Shown: in pieces, positions 40,540-49,972 of the stretch
How positions within the stretch are numbered: position 1 is the stretch's first letter
Layout of the letters: every line of letters begins with the position of its first letter
Origin: Dehalococcoidia bacterium
GTDB lineage: Bacteria; Chloroflexota; Dehalococcoidia; Dehalococcoidales; E44-bin46
Length of the DNA: 58,519 bases
Direction: 5' to 3'
Assembly (NCBI GenBank): GCA_004376105.1
Contig: SOKA01000065.1
Span: 1-58,519, forward strand
Made by a program: the position numbers and the translations under genes
Notes under the pieces: model-generated
The model's database searches: none
What the model was told of the DNA's origin: nothing
What the model saw: the letters and a program-made list of their open reading frames with translations, nothing else

Positions 40540-41709
40540 ATGAAGATAGCATTAGTCTCTCCTTATGATTTTGCTTACCCTGGTGGTGTAGCCAATCATA
40601 TTTCCTCGCTGGAGCATCATCTTACCCAGATGGGTCACGCGGTGAAGGTCATTGCCCCCGCTTCTAAAGCTGTTACTTCCTTTGGCGACAGGTTTATACC
40701 CATCGGTAAACCGCGGCCCATTCCTACCAGTGGTTCTATTGCCCGCGTTACTATATCACCCAGGTTGAGGCCGAACATAAAGGATGTGCTTGATGAGGAG
40801 AAATTTGATATTATCCACCTCCATGAACCTTTGATGCCAACGTTATGTACTACTGTGCTCCGTGATTCACATACTGTGAATGTAGGCACCTTTCATGCCT
40901 TTGATGGTAAACCGGGATATAACTTTATTAAGCCTCTTAGCACTATACTTTTGAGGAGATGGTTTCGCAAGCTTGACGGCAGAATCGCAGTGTCTAAGCC
41001 AGCCATGGAGTTCGTCAGCAAACATTTCCCTGGATACTACGATATTATCCCTAATGGCGTGGATTTAGAGCATTTTTCTCCCGATATATTGCCAATTGAG
41101 GAATTCTGTGACGGAAAACTGAATATTCTGTTTGTTGGTCGTCTGGAGAAACGAAAAGGCTTGGACTATCTACTTAAAGCTTACCAACGGATTAAACGGG
41201 AAATTTCTAACTCGCGACTTATTATAGTAGGTCCTGGCACTAGACTGCGCCATAAGTATGAGAAGCAGGTTAAGCACAGCGGTTTAAAGGATGTTGTTTT
41301 TGTTGGCTATACATCCTACGATGAATTACCCAGATACTATAAGACAGCCGACATTTGTTGTGCGCCAGCCACTGGTTGGGAAAGCTTTGGTATTGTTTTG
41401 CTTGAGGCTATGGCTGTTGGTAAGCCGATTGTTGCCTCAAATATAGAAGGTTATGCCAGCCTAGTAACTCATGGTGTTGAGGGACTATTAGTGCCACCAA
41501 AAGATGAGGAAACATTAGCCCAAGCTCTAATATCTCTTATGACTGATGAATCACTTCGGCAGCAGATAGGCGCCAGGGGAAGGCTTAAAGCAAAAGATTA
41601 TGACTGGAAATATATTGCCCAAAGGGTATTGAATTATTATATCAGAGTGCTTAGTGAGCCTCATGGAAGGAGCGATTTAGAGAATCTGAACCTATATCGG
41701 TTTAAGTAA
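40540..41709 (+). CDS. GT4 glycosyltransferase, PimA-like
   Basis: This 389-residue GT-B retaining glycosyltransferase has the N-terminal PGGVANHISSLEHHL acceptor-side loop. The GT4 EX7E motif is in GWESFGIVLLEAMAVGKPIVAS. VGRLEKRKGLDYLLKAY is the nucleotide-sugar domain start. The closest known pattern is PimA, which moves mannose from GDP-mannose to phosphatidylinositol. Its place between inositol phosphate synthase and a CDP-alcohol phosphatidyltransferase supports an inositol-lipid acceptor. The sugar is not proven. It is probably a peripheral protein on the inner face of the membrane. Confidence 0.85.
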   Translation: MKIALVSPYDFAYPGGVANHISSLEHHLTQMGHAVKVIAPASKAVTSFGDRFIPIGKPRPIPTSGSIARVTISPRLRPNIKDVLDEEKFDIIHLHEPLMPTLCTTVLRDSHTVNVGTFHAFDGKPGYNFIKPLSTILLRRWFRKLDGRIAVSKPAMEFVSKHFPGYYDIIPNGVDLEHFSPDILPIEEFCDGKLNILFVGRLEKRKGLDYLLKAYQRIKREISNSRLIIVGPGTRLRHKYEKQVKHSGLKDVVFVGYTSYDELPRYYKTADICCAPATGWESFGIVLLEAMAVGKPIVASNIEGYASLVTHGVEGLLVPPKDEETLAQALISLMTDESLRQQIGARGRLKAKDYDWKYIAQRVLNYYIRVLSEPHGRSDLENLNLYRFK

Positions 41710-41755
41710 GAAGGAAGACGACTTAGAAAGTATTGTTTCTGAAAAGCAATGGTTA

Positions 41756-42364
41756 ATGGCAAAGTTATCCGGAGTTCGTGAGGTTATAGCCTATCACCTT
41801 ACCCAACCAGCAGTACGGTTTTTAGCTAGGACATCTATAACACCCAGCGTTATAACCTGGTTTGGTTTTTCAGTATCTATTGGTGCTGCGGTACTTATTG
41901 CTACCGAGCACATTTTTGCCGCTGGTTTTGTAGTGCTCTTCTCAGGTTTTCTTGATATCCTGGATGGGGCACTGGCTCGCCACACTAATCAGGTTACCCG
42001 TTTTGGTTCTGTCCTTGACTCTACGCTTGACCGCGTATCTGATGCAGTGCCATTATTGGGTATTTTAGTGTTCTACTTATTCTTTGGAGACCAGTCCACT
42101 GTTGGGATATTGCTTGTTTGTCTCGCTTTAATTGGTTCGCCGCTGGTGAGTTATATCAGGGCTAGGGCGGAGGCACTAGGTCTAGAGTGTAAAATAGGAT
42201 TATTTACTCGAGCCGAGAGGATAATTGTGCTGGCAGTAGGTCTATTGCTGAGCCAAATTGTTGATTATGCCTTAATTATCGCCTTGGCTATTATAGTGGT
42301 ATTCAGCTTTGTCACCGCCGGCCAGAGGTTAGTTTATGTATGGCAGCAAACAAAAACTAAGTAG
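41756..42364 (+). CDS. CDP-alcohol phosphatidyltransferase, likely PI-phosphate synthase
   Basis: This 202-residue integral membrane enzyme has the complete family signature D67xxD70G71xxA74R75, G84, D88 and D92. It has about six hydrophobic helices. By context it would join CDP-diacylglycerol and inositol 1-phosphate to give phosphatidylinositol phosphate. Phosphatidylglycerophosphate synthase shares the motif, and the operon partners are the reason for this choice. The gene ends right at the edge of dispersed repeat copy B. Confidence 0.85.
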   Translation: MAKLSGVREVIAYHLTQPAVRFLARTSITPSVITWFGFSVSIGAAVLIATEHIFAAGFVVLFSGFLDILDGALARHTNQVTRFGSVLDSTLDRVSDAVPLLGILVFYLFFGDQSTVGILLVCLALIGSPLVSYIRARAEALGLECKIGLFTRAERIIVLAVGLLLSQIVDYALIIALAIIVVFSFVTAGQRLVYVWQQTKTK

Positions 42365-42369
42365 CTTTT

Positions 42370-42476
42370 GGGAGATTGTTTATTAACCTCACCCCCTTAG
42401 TTTTCCTTTTCTTTAGAGCAGGGGAAGAAGGATGGTTCTTGGAAGGGCGGAGCCTTTTCAACCTTCCCCTGATAAA
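42370..42476 (+). repeat. Dispersed palindromic repeat, copy B
   Basis: GGAGATTGTTTATTAACC plus a C-rich run matches the start of copy A at 16782. A G-rich/C-rich inverted half, GGCGGAGCC and TTTTCAACCTTCCCC follow, as in copy A. It lies just after the CDP-alcohol phosphatidyltransferase stop and before the purA leader. Confidence 0.6.
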
Positions 42477-42544
42477 CACCTTTTAGCCACTTTCATCTAT
42501 AGTGCTATGTATGTTATAAAAAGAAATACTTGCCGGAGGAAATA

Positions 42545-43828
42545 ATGCCAGTTATTGCTGTAATTGGAGCTCAGTGGGGGGATGAGGGAAAGGGCAAGGT
42601 GGTTGACCTCCTTGCTGAAAAAGCGAGGGTAGTAGTGCGTTTTTCTGGTGGTGATAATGCTGGGCATACTGTAGTTAACCCCTATGGTGAGTTTAGGCTG
42701 CACCTTATCCCTTGTGGTATTTTTTATCCCCAGGTTGTTTGCATTATTGGTAATGGTGTGGTGATTAACCCCGAAGTACTAATTGGTGAGGTAGACCAGC
42801 TTAACCAGCGGGGCGTAGATACTACCAGGCTGTTTATTAGTGACCGGGCTCACTTGATTATGCCTTATCATATCCTCCTTGATGGTTTGGAGGAGGAATC
42901 GCGGGGCGGAAAGGCACTAGGTACAACACGTAAAGGTATAGGTCCTGCCTTTGCTGACAAAACAGCCAGGTTAGGCATTAGAGTCGGCGACCTTTTAGAT
43001 AAGGAGGTATTACTGGAGCGACTTCGTTTTATACTTGAGTATAAGAACGTTATTTTGACCAAAATTTATGGGGTTAGCCCGCTGTCATTGGACGAGATAT
43101 ATAGTCAATATTGCCAGTATGGGGAGCGTCTGGCTCCTTATATTCGGGAGACAACAATAATGCTGGAGGAAGCGCTGCATAGGAATGAGCTGGTTATATT
43201 AGAGGGAGCCCAGGGCACCTTACTTGACCTTGATTTTGGCACTTATCCTTATACCACCTCATCTTCACCACTGGCAGGGGGAGGCTGTTTAGGCGCCGGT
43301 TTAGGTCCTACCGGGATTAGTCGTATTCTAGGCGTATTTAAGGCTTACTGCACCAGGGTTGGTAGTGGCCCCATGCCTACTGAACTGAAGGATGAAACTG
43401 GTGACTTGATTCGAGAACGAGCTCATGAGTATGGCACTACTACCGGCCGACCCCGCCGTTGTGGCTGGTTTGATGCCGTTGCTGCTCGCTTTAGCACCCG
43501 AATTAATGGCTTTACCGGGGCGGCGATTACCCGCCTTGATGTTCTTGATATTCTCCCCCGCCTGAAGATATGTGTAGGCTATAAACTGGATGGAAAGACC
43601 ATTGATTATTTCCCGGGTAATGTAGCTACTTTAGAAAGGTGTCAACCTATCTATGAGGAGCTACCCGGGTGGCAGGTTCCCATCAGCCATATTCGGCAAT
43701 ACGGTGAGCTGCCTATTGAAGCTCAACAATATGTAGCTAGACTGGAAGAGCTTACTTCCTGCCCGGTCAACATCATTTCTGTAGGAGCGGAGCGAGGGCA
43801 AACCATTCACAAAATGCCCATCTTTTAG
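42545..43828 (+). CDS. purA: Adenylosuccinate synthetase
   Basis: This 427-residue GTP-dependent enzyme joins IMP and aspartate on the way to AMP. GDEGKGK is at 12-18, GGDNAGHTV holds the catalytic His, and GTTRKGIGPAF and TTGRPRRCGWFD follow. The frame opens five codons earlier, but the ATG at 42545 has GGAGG upstream and is the family start. It lies alone, downstream of a repeat and away from the other pur genes. Confidence 0.96.
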   Translation: MPVIAVIGAQWGDEGKGKVVDLLAEKARVVVRFSGGDNAGHTVVNPYGEFRLHLIPCGIFYPQVVCIIGNGVVINPEVLIGEVDQLNQRGVDTTRLFISDRAHLIMPYHILLDGLEEESRGGKALGTTRKGIGPAFADKTARLGIRVGDLLDKEVLLERLRFILEYKNVILTKIYGVSPLSLDEIYSQYCQYGERLAPYIRETTIMLEEALHRNELVILEGAQGTLLDLDFGTYPYTTSSSPLAGGGCLGAGLGPTGISRILGVFKAYCTRVGSGPMPTELKDETGDLIRERAHEYGTTTGRPRRCGWFDAVAARFSTRINGFTGAAITRLDVLDILPRLKICVGYKLDGKTIDYFPGNVATLERCQPIYEELPGWQVPISHIRQYGELPIEAQQYVARLEELTSCPVNIISVGAERGQTIHKMPIF

Positions 43829-43872
43829 TTATATTTAACATCTATCAAGGGAAGCTTGAAGGGGCTTGGCTC

Positions 43873-44763
43873 TTATATTTTTAGGTCAATGTGGTAGTTT
43901 TTCAGAGTATCTTTGATGACGGTGGCTGATTTTTCATCGAGCTCGGTAAGGGGGAGGCGTGGCTTGCCTACATTGAAGCCAATATGGTTAAGGGCATATT
44001 TGACCGGAATAGGGTTGGAGACAATAAACAAAACATTAACTAGGGGTAGAAGGCGGCGGTGGATGCTGGCGGCTTCATCCATTTTACCATTAATAAAGGT
44101 ATCAATCATTTCCCTGATTTGGTTGCCAACTAGGTGGGAGGCAACGCTAATGACGCCATAGCCGCCTAAGGCTAATATAGGCAGGGTATCACTATCATTG
44201 CCGCTCCAGACGAGGAAATCCTCTTTAGTGCCACTGATAATCTTAGCAACTTGGTCCAGATTACCACTGGCTTCCTTTACCCCGATGATATTATCAATCT
44301 GGCTTAACTTGATAATCGTGTCGGCTGAGAGGCTAACAACAGTGCGTGACGGCACATTATAAAGGATACAAGGTAAGCTGGTGCTCTGAGCGATAGTCTT
44401 AAAGTGTTGGTATAAGCCCTCTTGAGTCGGTTTATTATAGTAGGGGACGACTAATAGGCAAGCATCAACCCCGATTCGCTCAGCCTCTTTGGTCGTCGCC
44501 AAGGCTTCAGCCGTGCTATTGCTACCGGTGCCAGCGACTACTGCCCCTCGTTCGCCTACGGCTGATTTCACCTCAGCGAACAGGCGCAGTTCCTCCTCTC
44601 GGATAAGAGTAGGTGATTCTCCGGTTGTGCCCACAACCAGCAAGCCCTCACTTCCTGAGTTGAGTAAAGCTAAAGCTAACCTCTTGGCCTGTTCATAATT
44701 AACCGCCCCCTCTTCATCAAAGGGGGTTACCATTGCTGTCAACAATCGCCCTAGTTTTTTCAT
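43873..44763 (-). CDS. dapA: 4-Hydroxy-tetrahydrodipicolinate synthase
   Basis: This 296-residue Schiff-base aldolase condenses pyruvate with aspartate semialdehyde. The active set is T46-T47 (VGTTGES), Y109, Y135 (ILYNVPSR) and K163 (GVKEASG), all intact. It is the last gene of rpsO-pnp-dapB-asd-dapA and overlaps asd by four bases. Confidence 0.96.
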   Translation of the reverse strand: MKKLGRLLTAMVTPFDEEGAVNYEQAKRLALALLNSGSEGLLVVGTTGESPTLIREEELRLFAEVKSAVGERGAVVAGTGSNSTAEALATTKEAERIGVDACLLVVPYYNKPTQEGLYQHFKTIAQSTSLPCILYNVPSRTVVSLSADTIIKLSQIDNIIGVKEASGNLDQVAKIISGTKEDFLVWSGNDSDTLPILALGGYGVISVASHLVGNQIREMIDTFINGKMDEAASIHRRLLPLVNVLFIVSNPIPVKYALNHIGFNVGKPRLPLTELDEKSATVIKDTLKNYHIDLKI

Positions 44764-45794
44764 TTTCTAGCTCTGGTGGGGCGTATCCATTCTCTTTTAA
44801 TCATCTCTTCAGCAATCTGGACGGTATTTAGAGCAGCTCCCTTGCGTAGATTGTCGGCAGCAATCCACATAACTAAACCATTGGGGTGAGATACATCTCG
44901 ACGAATACGTCCAACGAAAACCTCATCAGTACCAGTTGCTGACCAGGGCTGAGGATAAAGACTGATAACAGGGTCATCTATTACCTTAACCCCTGGAGCT
45001 TGGGCCAGAATACGCTCTGCCTCGTCAGGAGACATAGGCTGGGAGAATTCTATATTGACCGCCATACTATGGCCGGTGAATACCGGAACTCGTACACAAG
45101 TTGCCGAAATAGCTATATCATCAGTATGCATTATTTTCCTTGTTTCTTCCACCAGCTTCCACTCTTCTTTAGTATAGCCATTGTCCAGAAAAACATCTAT
45201 CTCTGGCAACACATTAAAGGCTATTTGGTGAGGGTAAACATGGGGAATAGTAGTCTGTCCGTCCAGTACTTGCTTAACCTGGGCTGTTAGTTCGTCTACT
45301 GCTGCTGAACCGGTGCCTGATACTGCTTGGTAGGTAGCGGCGATAATTCGCTTAATGGGATTAACCTTGTGTAGTGGGTATAGGGCTACCACCGTTTGAA
45401 TAGTGGAGCAATTAGGGTTAGCTATAATTCCCCTGTGCCACTTAATGTCTTCGGGATTGACCTCAGGTACTACCAAGGGGACTGTATCCATCATTCTAAA
45501 AGCGGAGCTATTATCGATAACTACGGCTCCTGATTGAGCGGCTATAGGTGAGAAGTAGCGACTAATCTCGGCGCCAGCTGAGAATAAAGCAATATCTATT
45601 CCTTTGAAGGACTCAGGAACAGTCTCTTTGACTTCAATCTCTCGGTGGGTGACAAACAACCTCTTGCCTACTGAACGGTCTGAGGCTAAAAGCTGAATTG
45701 AGGTCATAGGGAAGTTACGTTGCTCTAATACCTTAATGAACTCCCGGCCTACGAGCCCAGTGGCACCAACAATGGCTACTTTATACCCCTTCAT
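44760..45794 (-). CDS. asd: Aspartate-semialdehyde dehydrogenase
   Basis: This 344-residue NADPH enzyme reduces aspartyl phosphate to the semialdehyde. GATGLVG is at 10-16, the catalytic C129 is in NPNCSTIQ, and the catalytic His region is FTGHSMAV. It overlaps dapA by four bases and lies eight bases after dapB. The three genes cover successive steps of the diaminopimelate route used by lysA at 20.9 kb. Confidence 0.96.
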   Translation of the reverse strand: MKGYKVAIVGATGLVGREFIKVLEQRNFPMTSIQLLASDRSVGKRLFVTHREIEVKETVPESFKGIDIALFSAGAEISRYFSPIAAQSGAVVIDNSSAFRMMDTVPLVVPEVNPEDIKWHRGIIANPNCSTIQTVVALYPLHKVNPIKRIIAATYQAVSGTGSAAVDELTAQVKQVLDGQTTIPHVYPHQIAFNVLPEIDVFLDNGYTKEEWKLVEETRKIMHTDDIAISATCVRVPVFTGHSMAVNIEFSQPMSPDEAERILAQAPGVKVIDDPVISLYPQPWSATGTDEVFVGRIRRDVSHPNGLVMWIAADNLRKGAALNTVQIAEEMIKREWIRPTRARK

Positions 45795-45802
45795 TACCCC
45801 TC

Positions 45803-46594
45803 CTATAGACCGAGTAGGGCATCTAGACCGTAGATTAGTCCTTTGTGTTTAACTACTTCCTTAATAGCTAGTATAACACCCGGTATATAACATTCTCGAC
45901 TGATGGTGTCATGTCGTATGCTTAATGTTTGCCCTGGTCCTCCTAGGATTACCTCTTGGTGTGCCATAAGCCCGGGTAAACGCACGCTATGGATGGCAAC
46001 ACCTTCAGCTTGCTCTCCTCGGCTATTTGAGGTTTTCCTTTGTTCTGGGATGTAGAACGGTTTACCTTTGGCCTCTGCCATTGCTTTAGCTGTAGATAAG
46101 GCGGTTCCTGAAGGTGAGTCAGCTTTCAAGTGGTGGTGTAGTTCTATAATTTCGGCATAGTCAAAGTACTTGGCGGCTACTTTAGCTAGGTGCATCATTA
46201 CCACTGCTCCCAGAGCAAAGTTGGGAGCTACCACTGCCCCCACCTGGTGAGCTATTGATAATCGGTCAATCTCAATAAGTTCATTGGCGGTTAACCCGGT
46301 GGTTCCTATTACTAAGTTAACACCTTGGTTAGTGGCTATACGCACTGCGGGCATGGTGGCTTGAGCAATAGTGAAATCTACTAGCACATCAGGCTGGCAA
46401 CTGGTGAGGATATAGTCCAGGTTAGAAGAAAAGGGCACGGCACCGGAGCTATCAGGCAGAGGTAGGTAGTCCTCAGCAACCTGTAGCTCTACAGCGCCTA
46501 CTACCTGCATTTCAGGCTCATGGCAGAGGGCATTAATCACCTCTCGCCCCATTCTACCTAATGCACCGTGAATTACTACCTTGATTGGCTTCAT
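45803..46594 (-). CDS. dapB: 4-Hydroxy-tetrahydrodipicolinate reductase
   Basis: This 263-residue reductase has the nucleotide motif HGALGRMG at 9-16, GTTG near 97-100, the catalytic H153-H155 and K157 in ELHHHLKADSPSGTA, and VGFRG-type closing segments. It starts two bases after the pnp stop and is translated with asd and dapA. Confidence 0.95.
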   Translation of the reverse strand: MKPIKVVIHGALGRMGREVINALCHEPEMQVVGAVELQVAEDYLPLPDSSGAVPFSSNLDYILTSCQPDVLVDFTIAQATMPAVRIATNQGVNLVIGTTGLTANELIEIDRLSIAHQVGAVVAPNFALGAVVMMHLAKVAAKYFDYAEIIELHHHLKADSPSGTALSTAKAMAEAKGKPFYIPEQRKTSNSRGEQAEGVAIHSVRLPGLMAHQEVILGGPGQTLSIRHDTISRECYIPGVILAIKEVVKHKGLIYGLDALLGL

Positions 46595-46596
46595 AG

Positions 46597-48804
46597 CTAA
46601 TCCTTTTTACTAGGAGGATGCTTGGGGAAGCTTCTACCTCGGGTATAGTGAACCTCACGCCGTTTTTTAAATGGGTAGTTCGTAGCCGGCCTATCTTTTG
46701 CCCTAGCCCTGGGCATCTGAGAAAGCTTTTCGAACACAGCCCGTCGTGATAGGTTTGTCCTACCCAGTTCGTCGATACCAATTACTTTAACCGTAACCTC
46801 ATCGCCTATTTTAACGATATCCTCGACCCTGGATACCCGATATTCAGCCAGTTCACTAATGTGAACCAAGCCCTCTTTACCGGGAAGAATTTCAACCATA
46901 GCGCCGAAGTTCAGCAAGCGGGTTACTTTCCCGGTATAGATACCGCCAACCTCTACATCCTTAGTTAGGCCTTCAATGATTTCAATAGCTCTACGGGCTG
47001 CTTCCTCATCAGGTGAACCGATAAGCACCGTACCATCATTGTCAATATCAATAGTTGCTTTAGTTTCATCGGTGATTGCCCTGATTGTTTTACCTCCGGT
47101 GCCGATTATACTGCCAATTTTATCAGGATTAACCATTATTTTATATACTCGGGGCGCATAGGGGCTGATTTCAGGTCGGCTGGAGGTGATGGTTTGCTGC
47201 ATTACATTCAGGATAAACAGACGAGCCTCTCGGGCTTGATTTAGTGCTTCTCCCAGAATTTCTAAGTTTATGCCCTTGAGCTTAATATCTAGCTGGAGGG
47301 CAGTGATACCTTCAGTGGTGCCAGCTATCTTGAAGTCCATATCACCATAAGCATCCTCTATGCCCTCAATATCAGTTAAAATAACATGGTTACCCTTCTC
47401 ATCAGTGACCAAGCCCATAGCTACTCCAGCTACTGCTCTCTTTATCGGTATTCCCGCATCCATTAGGGATAGGCTTGAGGCACAAACACTAGCCATAGAT
47501 GTGCTACCGCTAGACCTCAGGACCTCCGAGACCAAGCGAATAGTATAAGGGGAGTCCTCACTTTTAGGCAGTACTGGTATAAGGGCTCGCTCAGCTAGAG
47601 CACCATGCCCAATTTCACGCCGGCCAGGTGTACCAACACGTTTCACTTCACCACTGGAGAAGGGGGGGAAATTATAGTGATGGATGAACCGTTTAGTTTC
47701 CTCTATACCTAAGCCATCAAGTTGCTGCTCCTTCCTGATAGGACCTAAAGTAGTGATTGTCAGTACTTGTGTTCGTCCTCTGGTAAATAGGGCTGAGCCA
47801 TGGGTACGAGGCAGAAGTCCTAATTCGCAGCTTAGGGGACGGACCTCTGTTAAACTACGACCACTGACACGCTGGGCTTTGTCAAGGATGTTGGTTCTTA
47901 TTTCAGCTCTAACCTTTGCCTCAAAGGCGGAGAGTATATCTTCTTCAGGAAATGATTCTCCCAAGCGCTCTACAAGTTCTTTCTTTAGATTACTAAGTGC
48001 CTGTTCCCGTTGTAATTTATCTGACTGACTTAGGGCTTGGCTAAGCCTTTCATTGATAATTTCCAAAATTGCTGACTCTACTTCAGGGTTAATCTTAATA
48101 GTGGGGGCTTCTACCTTGGGTTTACCGCAAGTCTGCTGAAGCTGCTCTTGAAGCTTGATAATATCTTGGTTCGCCTCGTGACCAAATCTAATTGCCTGGA
48201 TAACAATATCTTCTGAAACCTCTCGGGCTCCTGCCTCTATCATTATTATCGCTTCTTTGGTACTAGCCACAACGAGGTCAAGTAGGCTATCTTCAAGCTG
48301 GGCTAATGTTGGATTTAATATAAGCTCGTCATTAATATAGCCAATATGGACAGCACTCACTGGGCCATCAAATGGCACTTCTGATATTGATAGAACGGCA
48401 GAGCCGCCAATAACGGCCAAGATGTCAGGGTCATTTTCCCGGTCAGCAGAAAGGACAGTGACTATAAGCTGAATGTCATTACGCCATTCCTTGGGCAAAA
48501 GCGGACGCAGCGGTCGGTCAGTAAGTCGGCTGGCTAGGGTTGCCTCTTCACTGGGGCGCCCTTCCCTTCTGATAAAGCCACCTGGAATTTTACCGGCGGC
48601 ATACAGCCTTTCTTCGTAGTCAACGGTTAGTGGCAGAAAATCTATCCCTTCCCGTGGTTCGTCACTGATGCAGGTTGTAACTAGAACCACAGTATCTCCG
48701 TAGCGGACAGTTACTGCTCCACTTGCTTGCTCAGCGAGTTTCCCAGTCTCTATAGTGAGGGTTCTATCCCCAACTTCACACTCAAAAACCTGAGGTTTTA
48801 CCAT
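46597..48804 (-). CDS. pnp: Polyribonucleotide nucleotidyltransferase (PNPase)
   Basis: This 735-residue phosphorolytic 3'-5' exoribonuclease has two RNase PH domains with a helical linker. SSGSTSMASVCASSLSLMDAG and DAYGDMDFKIAGT carry the catalytic aspartates. A KH domain (KIGSIIGTGGKTIRAI) and an S1 domain (GGIYTGKVTRLLNFGAMVEIL) follow. It has a tail of about 40 residues, rich in Lys and Arg. AGGAGGAGG precedes the ATG. It follows rpsO by 19 bases, the common bacterial pair. Confidence 0.97.
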   Translation of the reverse strand: MVKPQVFECEVGDRTLTIETGKLAEQASGAVTVRYGDTVVLVTTCISDEPREGIDFLPLTVDYEERLYAAGKIPGGFIRREGRPSEEATLASRLTDRPLRPLLPKEWRNDIQLIVTVLSADRENDPDILAVIGGSAVLSISEVPFDGPVSAVHIGYINDELILNPTLAQLEDSLLDLVVASTKEAIIMIEAGAREVSEDIVIQAIRFGHEANQDIIKLQEQLQQTCGKPKVEAPTIKINPEVESAILEIINERLSQALSQSDKLQREQALSNLKKELVERLGESFPEEDILSAFEAKVRAEIRTNILDKAQRVSGRSLTEVRPLSCELGLLPRTHGSALFTRGRTQVLTITTLGPIRKEQQLDGLGIEETKRFIHHYNFPPFSSGEVKRVGTPGRREIGHGALAERALIPVLPKSEDSPYTIRLVSEVLRSSGSTSMASVCASSLSLMDAGIPIKRAVAGVAMGLVTDEKGNHVILTDIEGIEDAYGDMDFKIAGTTEGITALQLDIKLKGINLEILGEALNQAREARLFILNVMQQTITSSRPEISPYAPRVYKIMVNPDKIGSIIGTGGKTIRAITDETKATIDIDNDGTVLIGSPDEEAARRAIEIIEGLTKDVEVGGIYTGKVTRLLNFGAMVEILPGKEGLVHISELAEYRVSRVEDIVKIGDEVTVKVIGIDELGRTNLSRRAVFEKLSQMPRARAKDRPATNYPFKKRREVHYTRGRSFPKHPPSKKD

Positions 48805-48823
48805 AATCCTCCTCCTGAAGGCT

Positions 48824-49087
48824 TTACTTGCGTAGCCCGAGCCTTGAAATTAGCTTGTGATATCGGTCTGTATCTTGTTTACTCAGGTAAGATAGTAGCC
48901 TTCTTCTTTGTCCTACCAGCTTAAGTAAACCCCGTTGTGAATGGTAATCATGCCGATTAGCTGCCATGTGCCCTGTTAATAGGTTTATCCTGTCAGTAAG
49001 CAGCGCAACCTGAACCTCGGTCGAACCTGTGTCTCCTTTATGGAGTTTAAATTTATTTATAATGTCTATCCTTTTTTCTTTATCCAA
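48824..49087 (-). CDS. rpsO: Ribosomal protein uS15
   Basis: This 87-residue small-subunit protein binds the central domain of 16S rRNA. It contains the family segment HKGDTGSTEVQVALLTDRINLLTGH and the ending LLSYL..DTDRYHKLISRLGLRK. The start is TTG at 49087 with GGGAG seven bases upstream. It is the first gene of the rpsO-pnp-dap operon. Confidence 0.96.
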   Translation of the reverse strand: MDKEKRIDIINKFKLHKGDTGSTEVQVALLTDRINLLTGHMAANRHDYHSQRGLLKLVGQRRRLLSYLSKQDTDRYHKLISRLGLRK

Positions 49088-49142
49088 ATTATAACTCCCG
49101 GGTTCCTTAATAGTAAAAAGTTGATTTATAAAAAGTTAGAAA

Positions 49143-49171
49143 ATTATAGCATAACTGGGGGTGGCTGTAAA
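49143..49171 (-). promoter_or_regulatory. Predicted rpsO-pnp-dap operon promoter
   Basis: On the minus strand TTTACA (49171-49166) and TATAAT (49148-49143) are 17 bases apart. Transcription near 49136 gives a leader of about 49 bases. Confidence 0.65.
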
Positions 49172-49262
49172 TTCATATAGGCGGTCTCTTTAAAAACCTC
49201 CGTTGAAGGAGTAAGTATTAAGGGAAGGGGTTGATAACTATTTCTCTAGGGCTATTTTAGCC

Positions 49263-49291
49263 TTGACTTGATAACCTTTAGCCAGTATAGT
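49263..49291 (+). promoter_or_regulatory. Predicted promoter of the VOC gene
   Basis: TTGACT at 49263-49268 and TATAGT at 49286-49291 are 17 bases apart, about 25 bases before the AAGGAGG ribosome site. Confidence 0.6.
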
Positions 49292-49322
49292 AAAAGCTGT
49301 ATCTATACCAAGGAGGTTTAAC

Positions 49323-49790
49323 ATGCCATCGGATACTGGCGCTATAGCTCTACCTTCCTCTATTGACCACTTAGGTGTTGTGGTGAAAGATATAGACAAG
49401 ACTATTGAATTCCTCTCCTCAATGTGGGGTCTCGGTCCTTGGCAGAGCCTAGAGTATTCACCTCACAAGGATGAGATAATAGTAGGTGAGCCATTTAAGA
49501 TAAAGATTGCCTGTGCTAAGTTAGGGCCGGTAGTGTTGGAGCTTATTCAGCCGCTAGAGGGAAGGTCACTCTGGTCTCAGTTTCTCGAAACCAAAGGAGA
49601 AGGACTACAGCATGTAGCCTTTAATCTCTCAAATTGGGACGAGATGGTGTCAAAATTACGAGAACGGGGGAGCAAGATGGTGGCTGGTGGTGTCTTTGGG
49701 GGGAAGCGCTGGTGCTATTTTGACACCAAGCCCGGGGGTATTATTGTCGACTTCATGGATAATTTTGGCTTTATGGAAGAGGAAAAGTGA
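49323..49790 (+). CDS. VOC family protein, methylmalonyl-CoA epimerase-like
   Basis: This 155-residue vicinal oxygen chelate protein has two beta-alpha-beta-beta-beta modules. Likely metal ligands are His in IDHLGVVV, Glu in VVLELIQP and His in GLQHVAFNL. The position of the fourth, usually Glu, reads VDFMD, so Asp may replace it. The order of motifs is that of methylmalonyl-CoA epimerase, but no mutase or carboxylase genes are nearby, so the substrate is open. AAGGAGG precedes the ATG. Confidence 0.75.
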   Translation: MPSDTGAIALPSSIDHLGVVVKDIDKTIEFLSSMWGLGPWQSLEYSPHKDEIIVGEPFKIKIACAKLGPVVLELIQPLEGRSLWSQFLETKGEGLQHVAFNLSNWDEMVSKLRERGSKMVAGGVFGGKRWCYFDTKPGGIIVDFMDNFGFMEEEK

Positions 49791-49802
49791 GAGAGGGGCA
49801 AG

Positions 49803-49835
49803 GCCGAGTAGATGATAACTCCATCTACTCAGCCC
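49803..49835 (+). terminator. Hairpin after the VOC gene
   Basis: GAGTAGATG and CATCTACTC form a perfect nine-pair stem, extended by GGC/GCC across one mismatch, with a seven-base loop. No T-run follows, so it may be a processing or Rho-related structure rather than a classical terminator. Confidence 0.4.
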
Positions 49836-49972
49836 TAGCTACGAATTATCTTCCTGAGCCTATTTAGAGATTGAGTGTATAGCTGGGTGGCTATCTTCCT
49901 ATCTGAGTTATCGTATTTTTTGGCAGTATTATAAGCTAAGTTTGATTTATCCGCTATTGGCGGCCATATATT

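Noticed and set aside
49195..49240. Possible fourth copy of the dispersed repeat
   Set aside because: Only a short TTATCAACCCCTT-like match on the minus strand, without the hairpins; could be chance.
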